Part shown: positions 10,418-22,003 of the stretch, piece by piece
How positions within the stretch are numbered: position 1 is the stretch's first letter
Layout of the letters: every line of letters starts with the position of its first letter
Source of the DNA: Phyto melanocephala
Lineage: Eukaryota; Arthropoda; Insecta; Diptera; Rhinophoridae
Direction: 5' to 3'
DNA: 64,000 nt
NCBI GenBank assembly: GCA_941918925.1
Contig: OW799236.1
Coordinates: 87,686,216-87,750,215, forward strand
The notes under the pieces: generated by a model
Databases searched by the model: none
What the model saw: the letters and a program-made list of their open reading frames with translations, nothing else
Told to the model about the DNA's origin: nothing
Program-made: the position numbers and the translations under genes

Positions 10418-11528
10418 ATTGCAATAAAAACAGAGAAGCTGACAGTATAAAATAAAACACACACAAACAAATTAAAGAGAACATGGACAAATTTTTTAAT
10501 TGTACCAAGTATCTCGCGGTAGTACCACGGTACCAACAACGTCAAAAATGTACCATAAAAAGTACAATTGTACCATGATTTCCATTCCTGGTACAAACAA
10601 GAAAAGAAATAGCTTTACGAACAAAACCATTATGATCTGGACTGAACCCTGCACCACCACAACGACTGTTGTTTTTGTTTGATGAATATAACTGGCATTA
10701 ATCGAAAAAAATTGAGCCAAAATGGTTATCCTTCTATATGGTAGTCACATAGACGAGTTGTTAGTCCTTGTTAGTCCCAAAATATCACTTGAACCTCAAG
10801 CTGGTACTTAACGCAAGGAGTTTATGTGAACTAAAAGTGCCAAACCAATTCAACCAAGATGATTAAACTGGCCTTGTCAGAGATCTGGGTCAAAGGATGC
10901 TTCAGAAATTTTGACTAGATGCTAAAACTAAGAAACTTAGTAACAAAAGAAACTTAAATTTCTTATTAACGCACAAGAGAACAAAATTTCCTCAAATAGT
11001 TACAGGACAACAGAAAGTGACAAACCCGACTTTAGCATCATTGGACTTTAAAAATCAGTGAAAATCTATACGTCATTAGTTGCTTATGAACTGCTTTGGC
11101 AAAACATTATTACTTATACTCTAAGTGTCTTAAACTTAATGAGAATTATAAAAAGTTATGTATTTAAATGGCTTCTGGCAAATTTCGCAACAAGAAATTG
11201 TATTCTGCGTGTATCTAAGCAAATGTCTGAAAATAAGTACCTACGTATCACGTTATAAATTAAGTCATTACTAAAATATTTCTTAGTAAGACAGACGATT
11301 TGTAATAGTCATTGAAAAGTTTGTTGTTTAGTAAGATCAAGTCCTTACCTAGTTTTTGCTGGGTACATACTTATATTTATATATATACATAACTGCAATC
11401 AACAATAATGGCTGATTATTTTTGTATATTTTGTTTTATTAAAATGCAATTATAAATTATATTAAGAGTATAAGTATTAAAGAAACAGAAAAGGGAAAGT
11501 ACACAATTTTAATTTAGCTCTAATAGTA
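10418..11528. other. AT-rich stretch with GTACC-rich segment
   Basis: No gene is supported. Several overlapping reading frames at 10350-10720 come from a segment rich in TGTACC and GGTACC motifs, with no codon bias or homology. 11058-11258 is open but has no ATG and no recognisable product. Confidence 0.45.
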
Positions 11529-12016
11529 CAGGGTGGGCTAAAAGTCACTATGGAGCTTAAATATTTAATGGCTTTTTCGTTTTATATACATATATATATT
11601 TTTTTTTTCTATAATTATATTAATAAAACCTGGAAAATAAATAATGGAGAGATTCACAACTGAACAAAGAACCACAAAAATAAATTTTTTTTATTTAAGT
11701 AAAAAATTTTTTAAAGCAAAAAGCATATCGTCGACATTTTTAAGTCAAAATTGCGCCCACTGAATCAATGATTCATTGCTTAGTTCAACGTCATTGCTTA
11801 GTTCAACATGGCACTGTAAGAGATTTGTCTCGAACCGGTAGACGACATTTAATTTGCACTAAAGAAAACACTTAACGCATGTAGCAAAGTATTAATTCCA
11901 CGCTTGGTGAAAAAATATTAACGTTTTTAATCTGAAAAAAATAAAAAATTACATACATATGTAATCAAATAAGTTATTGAATTTTTAAATTCTATAGTGA
12001 CTTTTGGCCCACCCTA
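11529..12016 (+). mobile_element. Internally deleted mariner-family element
   Basis: Inverted ends of 27 bp (CAGGGTGGGCTAAAAGTCAC and, inverted, TAGGGTGGGCCAAAAGTCAC) lie between TA dinucleotides (11527-11528, 12017-12018). Inside, MERFTTEQRTTKINFFYL (from 11644) and, further on, LVQHGTVRDLSRTGR match the N-terminal helix-turn-helix and the linker of mariner transposases. The catalytic core is deleted, so the copy could move only with a helper transposase. Confidence 0.85.
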
Positions 12017-12229
12017 TAGCATTTGCTTATAATGATTTTTGATAAGACGTCCGTTTTTATTTTCAATACATTGTAATTATTAATGTTATCGCTGGCTTTG
12101 ATGATGCTGCACCTACAGACAGTATTTGCTATTAATTAGTTAATTTAGATGAAACACTCATGATTTTGATTAGTGTGTCAATAATGATTATGTGCTTATA
12201 ATACAAAAAAGCTCATACATATTTAGTAA
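12017..12229. other. AT-rich spacer
   Basis: Nothing recognisable lies between the mariner derivative and the next THR copy. Confidence 0.5.
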
Positions 12230-13245
12230 CAAGAAAGAGTGCTATATTCGGCCGTGCCGAATCTGATAATACCCTTCACCATCATGTACATAGTTATAAT
12301 CCCACATCGTAGTGTAACCTATATTTCATGTTATACGCCATTTTTTTATTATTTCCGACGCCATCATCGATTTTGAATTGTTACGTAGTTATCTGTATTC
12401 TACTAGTCAAGCCCTTTCATTTGATATCCATATTGATGGGCTTAAAAAAATTTGTTCCGCCATTTTGTTTTAGACGCCATCTTGCATTTTATATTTTTTA
12501 TTAATTTACTGTATTCTACTAGTCAAGCCCTTTCATTTGACACCAACATTGAGGGTGTTCAAGAACTTACATTTTAAAACACCAGATTTGACCCATATAT
12601 AAATTTATGGTCCGCCATTTTGTAGTTGCGGCCAACATGAATTTTAATTTTTTTATATTGCTTATATTGCGGTAGTCAAGTCCTTTCAGATGACATGAAT
12701 ATTGACTTTTTCGGTTGTATAGAAGCTAAAAAAATTTGATTTTCGTTTGTAAATTTTTGGAATATATAATTTTCAAAAAAATTTTTGCCTATAACTTTAC
12801 CGATTAGTGCCCGATTTATCTAAAATTTTTCATGAATATCTCTAAAGGCATATTATATTTACAAATAGTAACAAAGGTACCTATAAATTATTCTATGGCT
12901 GAAAAATTTTAATTTTGGTGGTACAAATATGGGAAAAAGCAGAGGCAGTCGTGTTTATTTGCTCATATCTCAGAAATTTGTGGGGAGGTTATACTCGATT
13001 TCAGTATTTTTTAATTTTCGGATATTTTCAAAAGATTGATACCACAGGCAGTTCTGTGGGAGCTTATAAAAGTTGATTGCAACCAACACACGGATGGACG
13101 GACAGATGGACAGTACTTAATCGACTCCTCTAGTCATATGCTTTCAGAAAATGTCTACTTTATTTTGTAGAAATTGATATTGTAGAAATTTAAAACGGAA
13201 TGACAAAGCTATATAATCCCTTACCTCTACAGGTGAAGGGTATAA
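12230..13245 (+). repeat. THR dispersed repeat, copy 2 (long subtype)
   Basis: End A palindrome at 12247-12261, then ATACCCTTCACCATCATG. The interior has repeated segments of the form CGCCATTTTG and TTCTACTAGTCAAGCCCTTT at about 80-170 bp spacing, then the CACACGGATGGACGGACAG tract and end B with CCTTACCTCTACAGGTGAAGG. End A reads CTTCACC and the end B arm reads GGTGAAG, so the two ends match each other. The tRNA-like module and A/T-rich tract are absent from this subtype. Confidence 0.85.
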
Positions 13246-13340
13246 CAATAATTTATGTATTTCTTTAACTTTTAAGCGACTCCATTTTTAGAAATAGGTG
13301 TATAAAAAAGGTGAATCTGAGATTTCAAATTTTATAATTA

Positions 13341-13904
13341 CACTGCTCAGCAGCAAAATCCTCCATTAAATAAAACTATGTGGACTATATGGAGTTTAAT
13401 GCGCTGAACTCAAATCCATTGTCGGTTTTTTTCCATCAGATCGGGATTTTTCTTATGGGCGTAGCAAATTTTTTTCCCTAAATTTGTCAGGTACGGAGAA
13501 ATATTTCATCCTAACTTGAAAACCAGTCAGTTGACAATAAAATCTATATTTTTTAACCGATTTTTATGATTTAAAAAAAATTTTTATCTTCATTAATTTC
13601 TGAATAATTCCAAAACGATAAGGGATAGAGAAAAATTCTATTCGATTAAAATAAATTCAATTTTATTAAACATTTTCTGGTGTTTTATTTTTGCAAATCG
13701 GATGACGAGTTCTCGAGTTGGGATGAAATATGTTTCCGTACCTGACTAATTTAGGGGAAAAAATTTGCCTCGCCCAAAAAAAAAAATCCCGATCTGATGG
13801 AAAAAAAAACCGACAACGGATTTGAGTTCAGTGCATCAAAATCCATATAGTCCACATAGTTTTAATTAACGGGAAGACAAAATATGATTTTTTGTCAAGC
13901 AGTG
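13341..13904. mobile_element. Foldback element with TTA target duplication
   Basis: Two arms of roughly 170-200 bp are inverted copies: CACTGCTCAGCAGC at the left end and AAGCAGTG at the right, with matched blocks CAAATCCATTGTCGG, CCATCAGATCGGGATTTTT and TCAGGTACGGAGAAATATTT. TTA flanks both ends (13338-13340, 13905-13907), as expected of PIF/Harbinger-type target sites (TWA). The interior is non-coding. A partial relative lies at 8865-9235. Confidence 0.8.
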
Positions 13905-13962
13905 TTATTGCATAGTTTACACTACTAAAGTCGGAGAACACTGGCGTAAGGCTTAACGACAG

Positions 13963-14025
13963 TATCTCTTTAACTGATAACATTAAAAAAAGTTCAATGC
14001 ATCCAGCATAAGCAAAATATCTTTT
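13963..14025 (+). promoter_or_regulatory. Cluster of GATA-type sites upstream of the nuclease-like gene
   Basis: TATCTC (13963), TGATAA (13975-13980) and ATATCT (14017) lie within 100 bp of the start. GATA factors drive fat-body and midgut genes in flies, and a secreted nuclease-like protein would fit. In AT-rich DNA such sites occur by chance, so this is only suggestive. Confidence 0.3.
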
Positions 14026-14057
14026 GTTTGTTATGATCTAATCTTTTTTAGAATCAC

Positions 14058-14064
14058 TATAAAA
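14058..14064 (+). promoter_or_regulatory. TATA box of the nuclease-like gene
   Basis: TATAAAA followed by GCTGAG lies 64 bases before the ATG. An initiator-like TCAGTT occurs at 14091-14096, about 35 bases downstream, slightly further than the usual 25-31. Confidence 0.6.
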
Positions 14065-14121
14065 GCTGAGCTAACTTAAAGCATCACTAGTCAGTTTCGA
14101 ACGAAAGTTTTACTACACAAA

Positions 14122-15730
14122 ATGTCGTCGATCGGATACAAATTTTGTCTAAATATATTAATTTTTTTTATATTCGGTAGCAGCTATACAAGGCAGTTGT
14201 CGAATCGAGTTTCCGCATGATTTTTCTGTAAAACCAATATTATATAAAAATGTTGGTTCACATAAATTAAGAATAAATCTTAAAACTGACCGATACAATT
14301 TAAAATTGTATGAAAACCAAGAAATCGAGGCTTTCTGTAACGTAAAATTTGAACAGTAAGAGAATATATTTTTTAAATTTTGTATATTATTTAAAATCCT
14401 TTAGCAAATTTATTTAAAATTTATCTACAAATAAAAAGTTAATAGATTTTTAACTATTTTCTTAACATTTTCTTATTTTAAGGCCTGAAATATTAAATAA
14501 TCGACTCTCCATAAAATGTTTAAATAATCAAATACACACAAAGTCATATGATTTCCAATCTTATGAATATATATATTCAAATGCTATTGATTTGAAATGT
14601 TCATACAAAAAATGGAACTTGTATCAAGCAGTGTTCAACTTTGAATGGTGTCAATTTAATAAGACGTCATATGCCATGATCAGAAAAAATCATTTGAATC
14701 CTGGTTATGATTACTTGGCTGGTATTTGTTATGACATTTATAATGATTCTTTTTCATCGGTTTACTATACACTGGCTCCTAAATATTCTGAATATGCGGT
14801 AAATATTAAACTACTTTTATTGTTTTTTTTCTTAAATATTTCCTTATAATTTTATTTCAGGAACCATTTGCTGTGACAAACTTTCCGGATCCAGGTATTG
14901 AAATAATGGACGTAGAGGAGACATTTACTCTTAATAAGTACATATAATATATTTTGAGAATACGAGGAGCCCTTTTTACAATGTAACTATCATATTTTAG
15001 CTTTACTGGAAATGATTTTCATAATCAGCAATTTCAAAACTGGATTAACAATTTGAATTTTAAGTTCGGTTCAGTAATACAGCATCCCATTCTTAATTCA
15101 ACATTTAATACACAATTTTCATCTCTTCTCCAATTTGCATGGTGGCCTAATTTACTCCTATATAATTGGAAACGATACGTGGCAGCTTTGGAGATTCACG
15201 TTGAAAGTGAAAATCAAGCATACGACATATTAGCAGGTGTATCTGGTGCCATAAAAGTGCCAATTATAGAGAACTGTCAATCCAATTACACTTTAAAGGA
15301 AGTGGTCGATAATACAAATCGTAAAATACCATTGTACGTTTGGAACTATTTACAGGCCAGGGACAATAGCACCAATGCTATAGTTGTTATTGGTTTTAAT
15401 TCGCCATTTTATGAGGTAAATGATTTCGAAAAGTTTCACTGAATGCATTTATTTAAATTTATTTGCTTGAACTTTTTTTTTTAGTTTTACTCGATAGATG
15501 AAGTTATATTTTGTCCAGACAAATGTACACAAATTCCTTGGCTGAAGAAGGCTAGTTCTTCTTTTCGTTACAGCGTAATGGGTATTGTATTTTGTTGTAG
15601 CATTGAAGATGCAAGATCGTCTAAACGTCTACAAGGCTTTCCCGGAAATGATATATCATGGCATAATTATTTGGTAAATTTTGAACCACCAGTCTTTGAA
15701 GATAATGAAAGTCAAGAAGTCGAGGAATAG
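14122..15730 (+). CDS. Secreted endonuclease-like protein, five exons, probable catalytic loss
   Basis: Exons: 14122-14355, 14483-14798, 14861-14937, 15001-15415 and 15485-15730, all with GT-AG introns of 62-127 bp and phase-compatible joins. The product would be about 428 residues. MSSIGYKFCLNILIFF starts a signal peptide. A run of eight T at 14162-14169 puts the mature frame one base out of register; with one T fewer, the frame continues as YSVAAIQGSCRIEFPHDF. Exon 4 contains NWKRYVAALE (about residues 264-273), YDILAGVSGAIKVP and IVVIGFNSPFYE; exon 5 has CPDKCTQIPWL and GIVFCCS. This order matches insect proteins of the DNA/RNA non-specific endonuclease family (Endonuclease_NS; for example tsetse Tsal and shrimp-type nucleases). 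The family's RGH motif and the Asn four residues before the NW tryptophan are not seen: the aligned segments read IQHP and Leu. It is therefore probably a non-catalytic or weak nucleic-acid-binding paralogue. The T-run shift may be a sequencing error or early pseudogenisation. Confidence 0.8.
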
Positions 15731-15741
15731 GTTTTTACTTA

Positions 15742-15747
15742 AATAAA
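15742..15747 (+). promoter_or_regulatory. Polyadenylation signal of the nuclease-like gene
   Basis: AATAAA lies 12 bases after the TAG stop codon, with a second AATAAA-like hexamer at about 15753. Confidence 0.7.
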
Positions 15748-16361
15748 CAACAAATAAATTAGCGGCATACGTTTTTAATTATATGAATGTATGTACTTTA
15801 CTTTAAAATAAAAAATTCGTACACATGAATACATAAATAAAATATAGCACTTACAAAAAACACACCCATATATACTCTCATGCATAGACATAAGTGTTCA
15901 TCACTGACGCCTGCTTTTTTGGTGTTGCTTTTTAAATAATATTTTTTAATAAAAACAGAGGCAAACGTGGTTTTTTGGTTATATCTCAACTGCTAGTTAG
16001 TCAACTATGAAATTCTCGAAAGCATGAAAGCAATGAGGTAATATTTTGGATTATTGATTTTCTTATTAGATAAAAAATTAACCGCTCTTTATTTATAAGT
16101 CGTAAATCGTCAACTTCAATATAACAGTATATCTTGAAAACTAGAAAAAATTAAAAATCAACTGCAGATTTCAATTGAGCGTCATAAATCACAGTAAAAA
16201 CGCAATCTAGAGTTTTTCCTATTTAAAAGCTTACCCAAATTTTTAAACTAATGCTATTAAAAATATTACAAAACACTAGAATTTGGCCAAGAAACTTGTA
16301 AGGAGTTGTAATTAAATATGTAAAGTTAGTAATTATTATATTGTTTTTATCTGTTCAAAAA
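15748..16361. other. Intergenic stretch with a THR scrap
   Basis: No gene. At 15949-15990, AAAACAGAGGCAAACGTGG, TTTTTTGGTTATATCTCA matches the THR interior seen at 12935-12970, so an old fragment is present. Confidence 0.5.
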
Positions 16362-17200
16362 AGCTGTTGGTTGAAATCAACTATTAGAAGCAACCATATC
16401 TTCCATAGATTTCTGTATGTTATCAATCTTTTGGAAATATCCGGGAATGAATTGCTATTGAAATTCAGCACAATCGCCTTATAACTTTCTGAGATATGAG
16501 CAAATAAACACGACTGTCCCTGTTTTATCCCATATTTTTTCCACCAAAATTAAAACTGTTCAGCCATAGAATAATTTATAGGTACCTTTGCTACTATTGG
16601 TAGATATAATATTCCTCTAGAGATATTCGTGAAAAATTTTGGATAAGGCGTGCTCTAATCGGTAAAGTTATAGGCAAAATTTTTTTGAAAAATATATACT
16701 CCAAAAATTTGCAAACTAAAATTAATTTTTTCAGCTTCTAAACAACCGAAAGTTTCAATATTAGTATTATCTGAAGCAACTTGACTAGCGCAATGTAAGC
16801 ACTATAAAAAATTAAAATTCATGTTGGCCGCCACTACAAAATGGCGGACAATTAATTTATATATGGGTCAAATCTGGTATTTTAAAATGTAACTTCTTGA
16901 ACCCCCTCAATATTGGTATCAAATGAAAGGGCTTAACCAGTTGAATACAGTAAATTATCAAAAAAATATAAAATCCAAGATAGCGTTTAAAACGAAATGG
17001 CAGAACACATTTTTTTAATCCCATCAATATGGGTATAAAATGAAAAGGTTTGACTAGTAGAATACAGATAACTACGTAAAAATTTAAAATCGAGGATGGC
17101 GTCGGAAATAATAAGGAAAAAATGGCGTAAAACAGGAAATATAGGTTAAGCTATGATCTGGGATTATACCTATGGACATGATGGGTACTCTTACTTGTTT
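16362..17200 (-). repeat. THR dispersed repeat, copy on minus strand (long subtype)
   Basis: Read on the minus strand it matches copy 12230-13245: CCATTTTGTAGTGGCGGCC, ATTCAACTGGTTAAGCCCTT, and the interior TATCTCAGAAAGTTATAAGG. End A has lost its palindrome (GTACTCTTACTTG at 17185-17197 is all that remains) and end B is truncated before the conserved GGGGTCGG block. Confidence 0.8.
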
Positions 17201-18381
17201 CTTAAATTGCCTCTCCTGAGCACATTTATGAGTGGAAAATCTAGGGAGACTTATAAAATATTACAAACAAAATAATTCATAAAAAAAAATAAAAGAAAAA
17301 AAATAATATAAATCAATAATTTGCTTATTCTGAAATAAAATTGTAAATTTCGTACGATGCTGGATATAGGGTGCACATTCAAAATGTCTTAAAATTATAT
17401 TTAAAAGAATTTCCGAGGCATTTTCTTTAGGCGTAAAGAACAAAATGTATTAGTTTATTAACAAAATTTTAGAAAATATAAAAAAGAATGGTTACCCTTG
17501 TTTTTGCAAAAAATGAACTTAAGCCAGTTTTAAAATACAATGTAGTCTATTAAAAAAATTCTATTTTATCTTCTATTAATCAGACAATCCAAAACTAATT
17601 TAAATTTTTTTTTCGAAATATGTACGTGAAAGTAGAAACTATGGGAGGAAAAACAGAAAAATAAAGCATAAAACTTAAAAAGAAAAAAATTTCAAAGTCA
17701 ATTTATTAAAAAACCCCTGAGTGTCGCAAAATGCAACAATTAAAAAGATTTGGTATTCTGCAACAAGCTACAGTTTGTTTTATTAAATTCGAATAATTAG
17801 CTTAGAAGTTATACAGCATTTATTGCCATTTTCATTCAAAAGGAACTACTGTGCCACGGTTTAATCTTTGCAAATTCGGTAGAAGAAATTGTGATGCGTG
17901 TCATTTAACCTATTTCTCTACACTTAAATCTCCTTTTTCTATTAAATTCTTAAATAATGTCAACACGAATCAAAGTCTGTAAATGTGTTTAACGGGAAAC
18001 AGTCGATAAAAACTGTCTTCTCACAAACATTGTGAGTTAATCCAACCAAATAAAAGCTAAGAGTACGTAAATTAACTGTAATATTGTTACTGTTATCTTT
18101 GTGTCATTTTTGAAAAGTACTTTTGAACAATAAATCTATTTAAATTCTACTTCAACAAACAGCCCAATAAAAGCTAATCATCCAACATAAACTTTCTAAA
18201 TTCACGCAGCGAAGAGAAAATAAGAGTAGAAAAGGTGGAAGATACGAATGGAGGATAACAAACGATTAAGCTGGTAAAATTTCTGTTACTCCCAACAAAA
18301 ACATTATGACATTTAATTTGAGCCTTCAGCAATAAAAATGTAATCGCTAAACATTTTTCGTTTTGTTTATTTTTTTATTTT
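17201..18381. other. AT-rich intergenic stretch
   Basis: No gene is supported. 17690-17960 is slightly less AT-rich with a broken open frame (TTVPRFNLCKFGRRNC) that I do not recognise. Confidence 0.45.
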
Positions 18382-18767
18382 TATACCCTTCACACAGTGA
18401 AAAAGGGTATATATAGGTTTGTCATTCCGTGTGAAATTTCTACAATTTTCATTTCCGACCCCATAAAGTATATATTTTCTGAAAGCTTATGAATAGGGGA
18501 GTCGATTAAGCTCTGTCAGTCTGTCCGTCTGTCTGTCCGTCTGACCGTCTGTCCGTGTGTATGTTGAAATCAACTTTTTGAAGACCCCCGACATCGCTCA
18601 GACCCGGGTGAGGTATTAAAATATCAGAAATATTCGGGAGTAGAACGGTATTGAAAATCAGAAACAATGGTACATAAACAACTGAGATATAAGCGAAAAC
18701 CCACGACCACCTCGATTTTTTTTCACAAAAACAACATTACAACAACAACATACATACATACAAACGT

Positions 18768-18811
18768 GTATACTGGTTAGAGAAAACGTGGCATCGAATC
18801 CCAGCTGAGCC
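18768..18811 (+). repeat. tRNA-like module in THR copy 5
   Basis: TACTGGTTAGAGAAAACGTG then GCATCGAATCCCAGCTGAGC: a D-arm-like A box and a T-arm-like B box about 12 bases apart. It runs opposite to the A to B direction of the repeat, which is the standard arrangement. Confidence 0.55.
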
Positions 18812-18887
18812 AAAAAAAAAATTTTTTTTTAATTTTTTTAAAATTTTTTTTTTTTATTTTTTTTTATTTTTTATTTTTTATTTAATA

Positions 18888-19698
18888 CTAGCTAATACCC
18901 GGTGTGCTTTGCCACCCCAAATTTTAGTATTTAATTCATATGGCAGGTGCCACGCCCACTATTGTTAATGCAACCATTTTTTCCATAAATGTTTATTTGA
19001 ATATCAAAGTTTCTTTTGCAAAATTTTAGTACTCTAATCGATATCGTTTTCCAGATATACGAATTTTAGTATTTAATTCATATGGTAGGTGCCACGCCCA
19101 CTATTGTTAATTCACCCATTTTTCCATAAATGTTTATTTGAATATCAAAGTTGCTTTTGCAAAATTTTACTCTCTAATCGATATCATTTTCCAAATATAC
19201 GAATTTTAGTATTTAATTCATATGGTAGGTGCCACGCCCACTATTGTTAATTCACCCATTTTTTCCATAAATGTTTATTTGAATATCAAAGTTGCTTTTG
19301 CAAAATTTTACTACTCTAATCGATATCGTTTTCCAAATATACGAATTTTAGTATTTAATTCATGTGGCCACGCCTACTATCGCAAGTCCGCCCATTTTTT
19401 ACCCAAATGTTCTTGTGGATGTCAAAGTTTACCGTACTTAATTTGAAGACTCTAGCTGCATTTACTTTCGTGATATATAATATTTAATACTTATTCTTTA
19501 ATAGGGCGTGGCACCCCGCCCACTTACAATTTCAAATCAAGGTATAGCCTATAGTTCCTTCCAGACATACAGGACGATTCTGTGAAAATTTCAAGGAAAT
19601 CGGTCCAGCCGTTTAACCGTCTATAAAGCACAAACAAACATACAAACATATAAACATACAAACATACAAACACACATTGATTTTTATATATATATAGA
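18888..19698 (-). mobile_element. Non-autonomous Helitron, family A, complete unit
   Basis: On the minus strand the element starts TCTATATATATAAAAATCAA (5' end at 19698) and ends with GGTGGCAAAGCACACC, GGGTATTAGCTAG (3' end at 18888), the 5'-TC and CTAG-3' termini of Helitrons with a subterminal hairpin (GGTGGC/GC.CACC). A flanking T follows the CTAG on that strand. The body holds tandem units of about 141 bp with GCCACGCCCACTA. No Rep/helicase is encoded. The same family is at 39672-40319. Confidence 0.85.
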
Positions 19699-20895
19699 TT
19701 TCTTGTATTTAATTCATATGAAATGTGCCACGCCCACTATCACTAAAGCATTCGTTTCTTAACAAAATAGTCATATAGATGTCAAAGCTTTTCGTGCAAA
19801 AATTTGGGTACTCTAACTATTATCGCTTCCCGAATATACGAATTTTAGTATTCAATTGCTATGAGAGCTGCCACGCCCACTATTTCTAATGTACCCATTT
19901 TTTCCAAAAATGTTTATTTGGATGTCAAAGTTGCCCTTGCAAAATTTTAGTACTCTAATCGATATCGTTTTCCAGATATACGAATTTTAGTATTTAATTC
20001 ATATGGTGGGTGCCACGCCCACTACTGATAATACACCCATTTTTTCCAAAAATGTTTATTTGGATGTCAAAATTACTTTTGCAAAATTTTAGTACTCTAA
20101 TCGATATCGTTTTCCAGATATAAAAATTTTAGTATTTAATTCATATGGCAGGTGCCACGCCCACTATATCTAATGTACCCTTTTTTTCCAAAAATGTTCA
20201 TTTGGGTGTCAAAGTTGCTCTTGTAGAATATTGGTACTCTAATCGATATCGTTTTCCAGATATACAAATTTTAGTATTTAATTCATATGGCAGGTGCCAC
20301 GCCCACTATTGCCAATGTACCCATTTTTTCCAGAAATGTTTATTTGGATGTCAAAGTTCCTCTTGCAAAAGTTTAGTACTCTAATCGATATCGTTTTCCA
20401 GATATACAAATTTTAGTATTTAATTCATATGGCAGGTGCCACGCCCACTATTGCCAATGTACCCATTTTTTCCAGAAATGTTTATTTGGATGTCAAAGTT
20501 GCTCTTGTGAAATTTTACTACTCTAATCGATTTCGTTTTCCAAATATACGAATTTTAGTATTCAATTCATGTGGCCACGCCTACTATTCCAAGTCCGCCC
20601 ATTTTTTACCCAAATGTTCGTGTGGATGTCAAAGCTTACCGTACTTAATTTGAAGACTCTACCTGCATTAACTTTCGTGATATATAATATTTAATACTTA
20701 TTCTTTAATAGGGCGTGGCACCCCGCCCACTTACAATTTCAAACGAAAGTATAGCCTATAGTTCCTTCCAGACATACAGAAAGATTCTGTGAAAATTTCA
20801 AGGAAATCGGTCCAGCCGTTTAGCCGTCTATAAAGCACAAACAAACATACAAACATACAAACATACAAACACACATTGATTTTTATATATATATA
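19699..20895 (-). mobile_element. Second Helitron unit, joined and lacking a 3' end
   Basis: Directly after the first unit's 5' end, another set of six tandem units of 141-143 bp (starting about 19717, 19861, 20002, 20143, 20286, 20428) plus the terminal variant and the family-A 5' region (to about 20895) follows in the same orientation. It has no GGGTATTAGCTAG of its own. The host THR sequence resumes at TTATTTATATTTTTATT, so both units entered one target site as a concatemer or the unit duplicated in place. Confidence 0.75.
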
Positions 20896-21215
20896 TATTA
20901 TTTATATTTTTATTATAATTTTTTTTTTTAAATTTTTTTTTATTTATTTTTTTTGTTTTATATATATTATATATATAATAATTTTTTTTTAAATTTTTTT
21001 TTTAAATTTTTTTTAAATTTTTTTTAAATTTTTTTTTTTTGTTTTTTTAACATACATACGAGAATTTATAATTTTACAATGGGATGTTTTTATATATGTA
21101 TGTACGTATTTCATATGGGATGAATGGTGACACAAACTACTGTTATTGCATGACTACACGTTGTGAAGGGTATATAAGATTCGGCACGGCCGAATATAGC
21201 ACTTTTACTTGTTTT

Positions 21216-22003
21216 ACTTTAGGTTGTTATTTATGTTGTGGAGTGCACATAGACTCTATACAATTCACTAACATACAGTTAAGTAGTACACATTTAGATA
21301 TTCCTAGCAGGTTTTACAAATCAACTTGCATTGGCTTAATTCGTAAGAAAGATTTCTTGTGTATGTGTGAGGTTATATACATTGTTTTTTATGCTCAGAC
21401 ATAAAAACTTAGTAATAAAACCATCTTTTAACATTTCACCTTAATAAATATCATAATAAGGCTTGTTAGTTCTTGGAAAATTTTCCTCACAAGTACCTAG
21501 GTGTTTACGACAAACATGATACATGATAACAACTGCCGCCTTTGATCTTTTATAGGTTTTTAAAAATGAAAACTTAAATTTTTAGAAATTTCTTTTTCCA
21601 CAATTTACTTTATATGTCTCATACAGTTGAGCAAATTAAAAAACAATGTAAGTAGAGATTAAAGGCAGTTTTATTTCAAATTTCACAGTTTTTCGTTTGA
21701 CAAAATTGAACAAACAGTTCTAGAATTATGCTAACATATGTTATGCAATGTCCTCTATTTTATATATTACGGTATATTACGGCAGACAATAATAGCAGGA
21801 AGATTTCAAAATAGTTAAGAATATTTTATATATATACATTTTTATACAATTTTAATGTTAATATAGAATTACTAATTTTTTTGACATAACGGTATATCTC
21901 GAAAACCAGATCCAACGTTTGAAAAACGGCTTTTGATTCAAGAGCAGCAAAATGGGTGTAGATCTAAGATATTATTATTAATAATATATTTCTTAAACAT
22001 TAT
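21216..22003. other. AT-rich intergenic stretch
   Basis: No gene or repeat is recognised. Confidence 0.45.

Larger units (their letters stand above)
18382..21215 (-). repeat. THR dispersed repeat, copy 5, interrupted by Helitrons
   Basis: End B comes first on the plus strand: hairpin TATACCCTTCACACAGTG / AAAAAGGGTATA (18382-18410), then CATTTCCGACCCCATAAAG and the CTGTCCGTCTGTC tract. The tRNA-like module lies at 18768-18811 and the A/T-rich tract on both sides of the Helitron block at 18888-20895. End A palindrome TTCGGCACGGCCGAA is at 21180-21194. Bases 18382-18811 are about 95% identical by eye to the copy at 30325-30743, so this subtype spread recently. Confidence 0.9.

Noticed and set aside
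10251..10720. Cluster of overlapping 60-85-residue frames on both strands
   Set aside because: They overlap a hAT MITE and a GTACC-rich tract, lack homology and conflict with each other.
18939..20570. Regular direct repeats resembling a CRISPR-like array
   Set aside because: The 141-143-bp units are repeats over their full length with no unique spacers, in a eukaryotic Helitron.
20429..20653. Similar 74-79-residue frames at 19222, 20145, 20429 and 39907 (minus)
   Set aside because: They lie in the 141-bp tandem units of family-A Helitrons; unit length near a multiple of three keeps frames open by chance, and they have no known domain.
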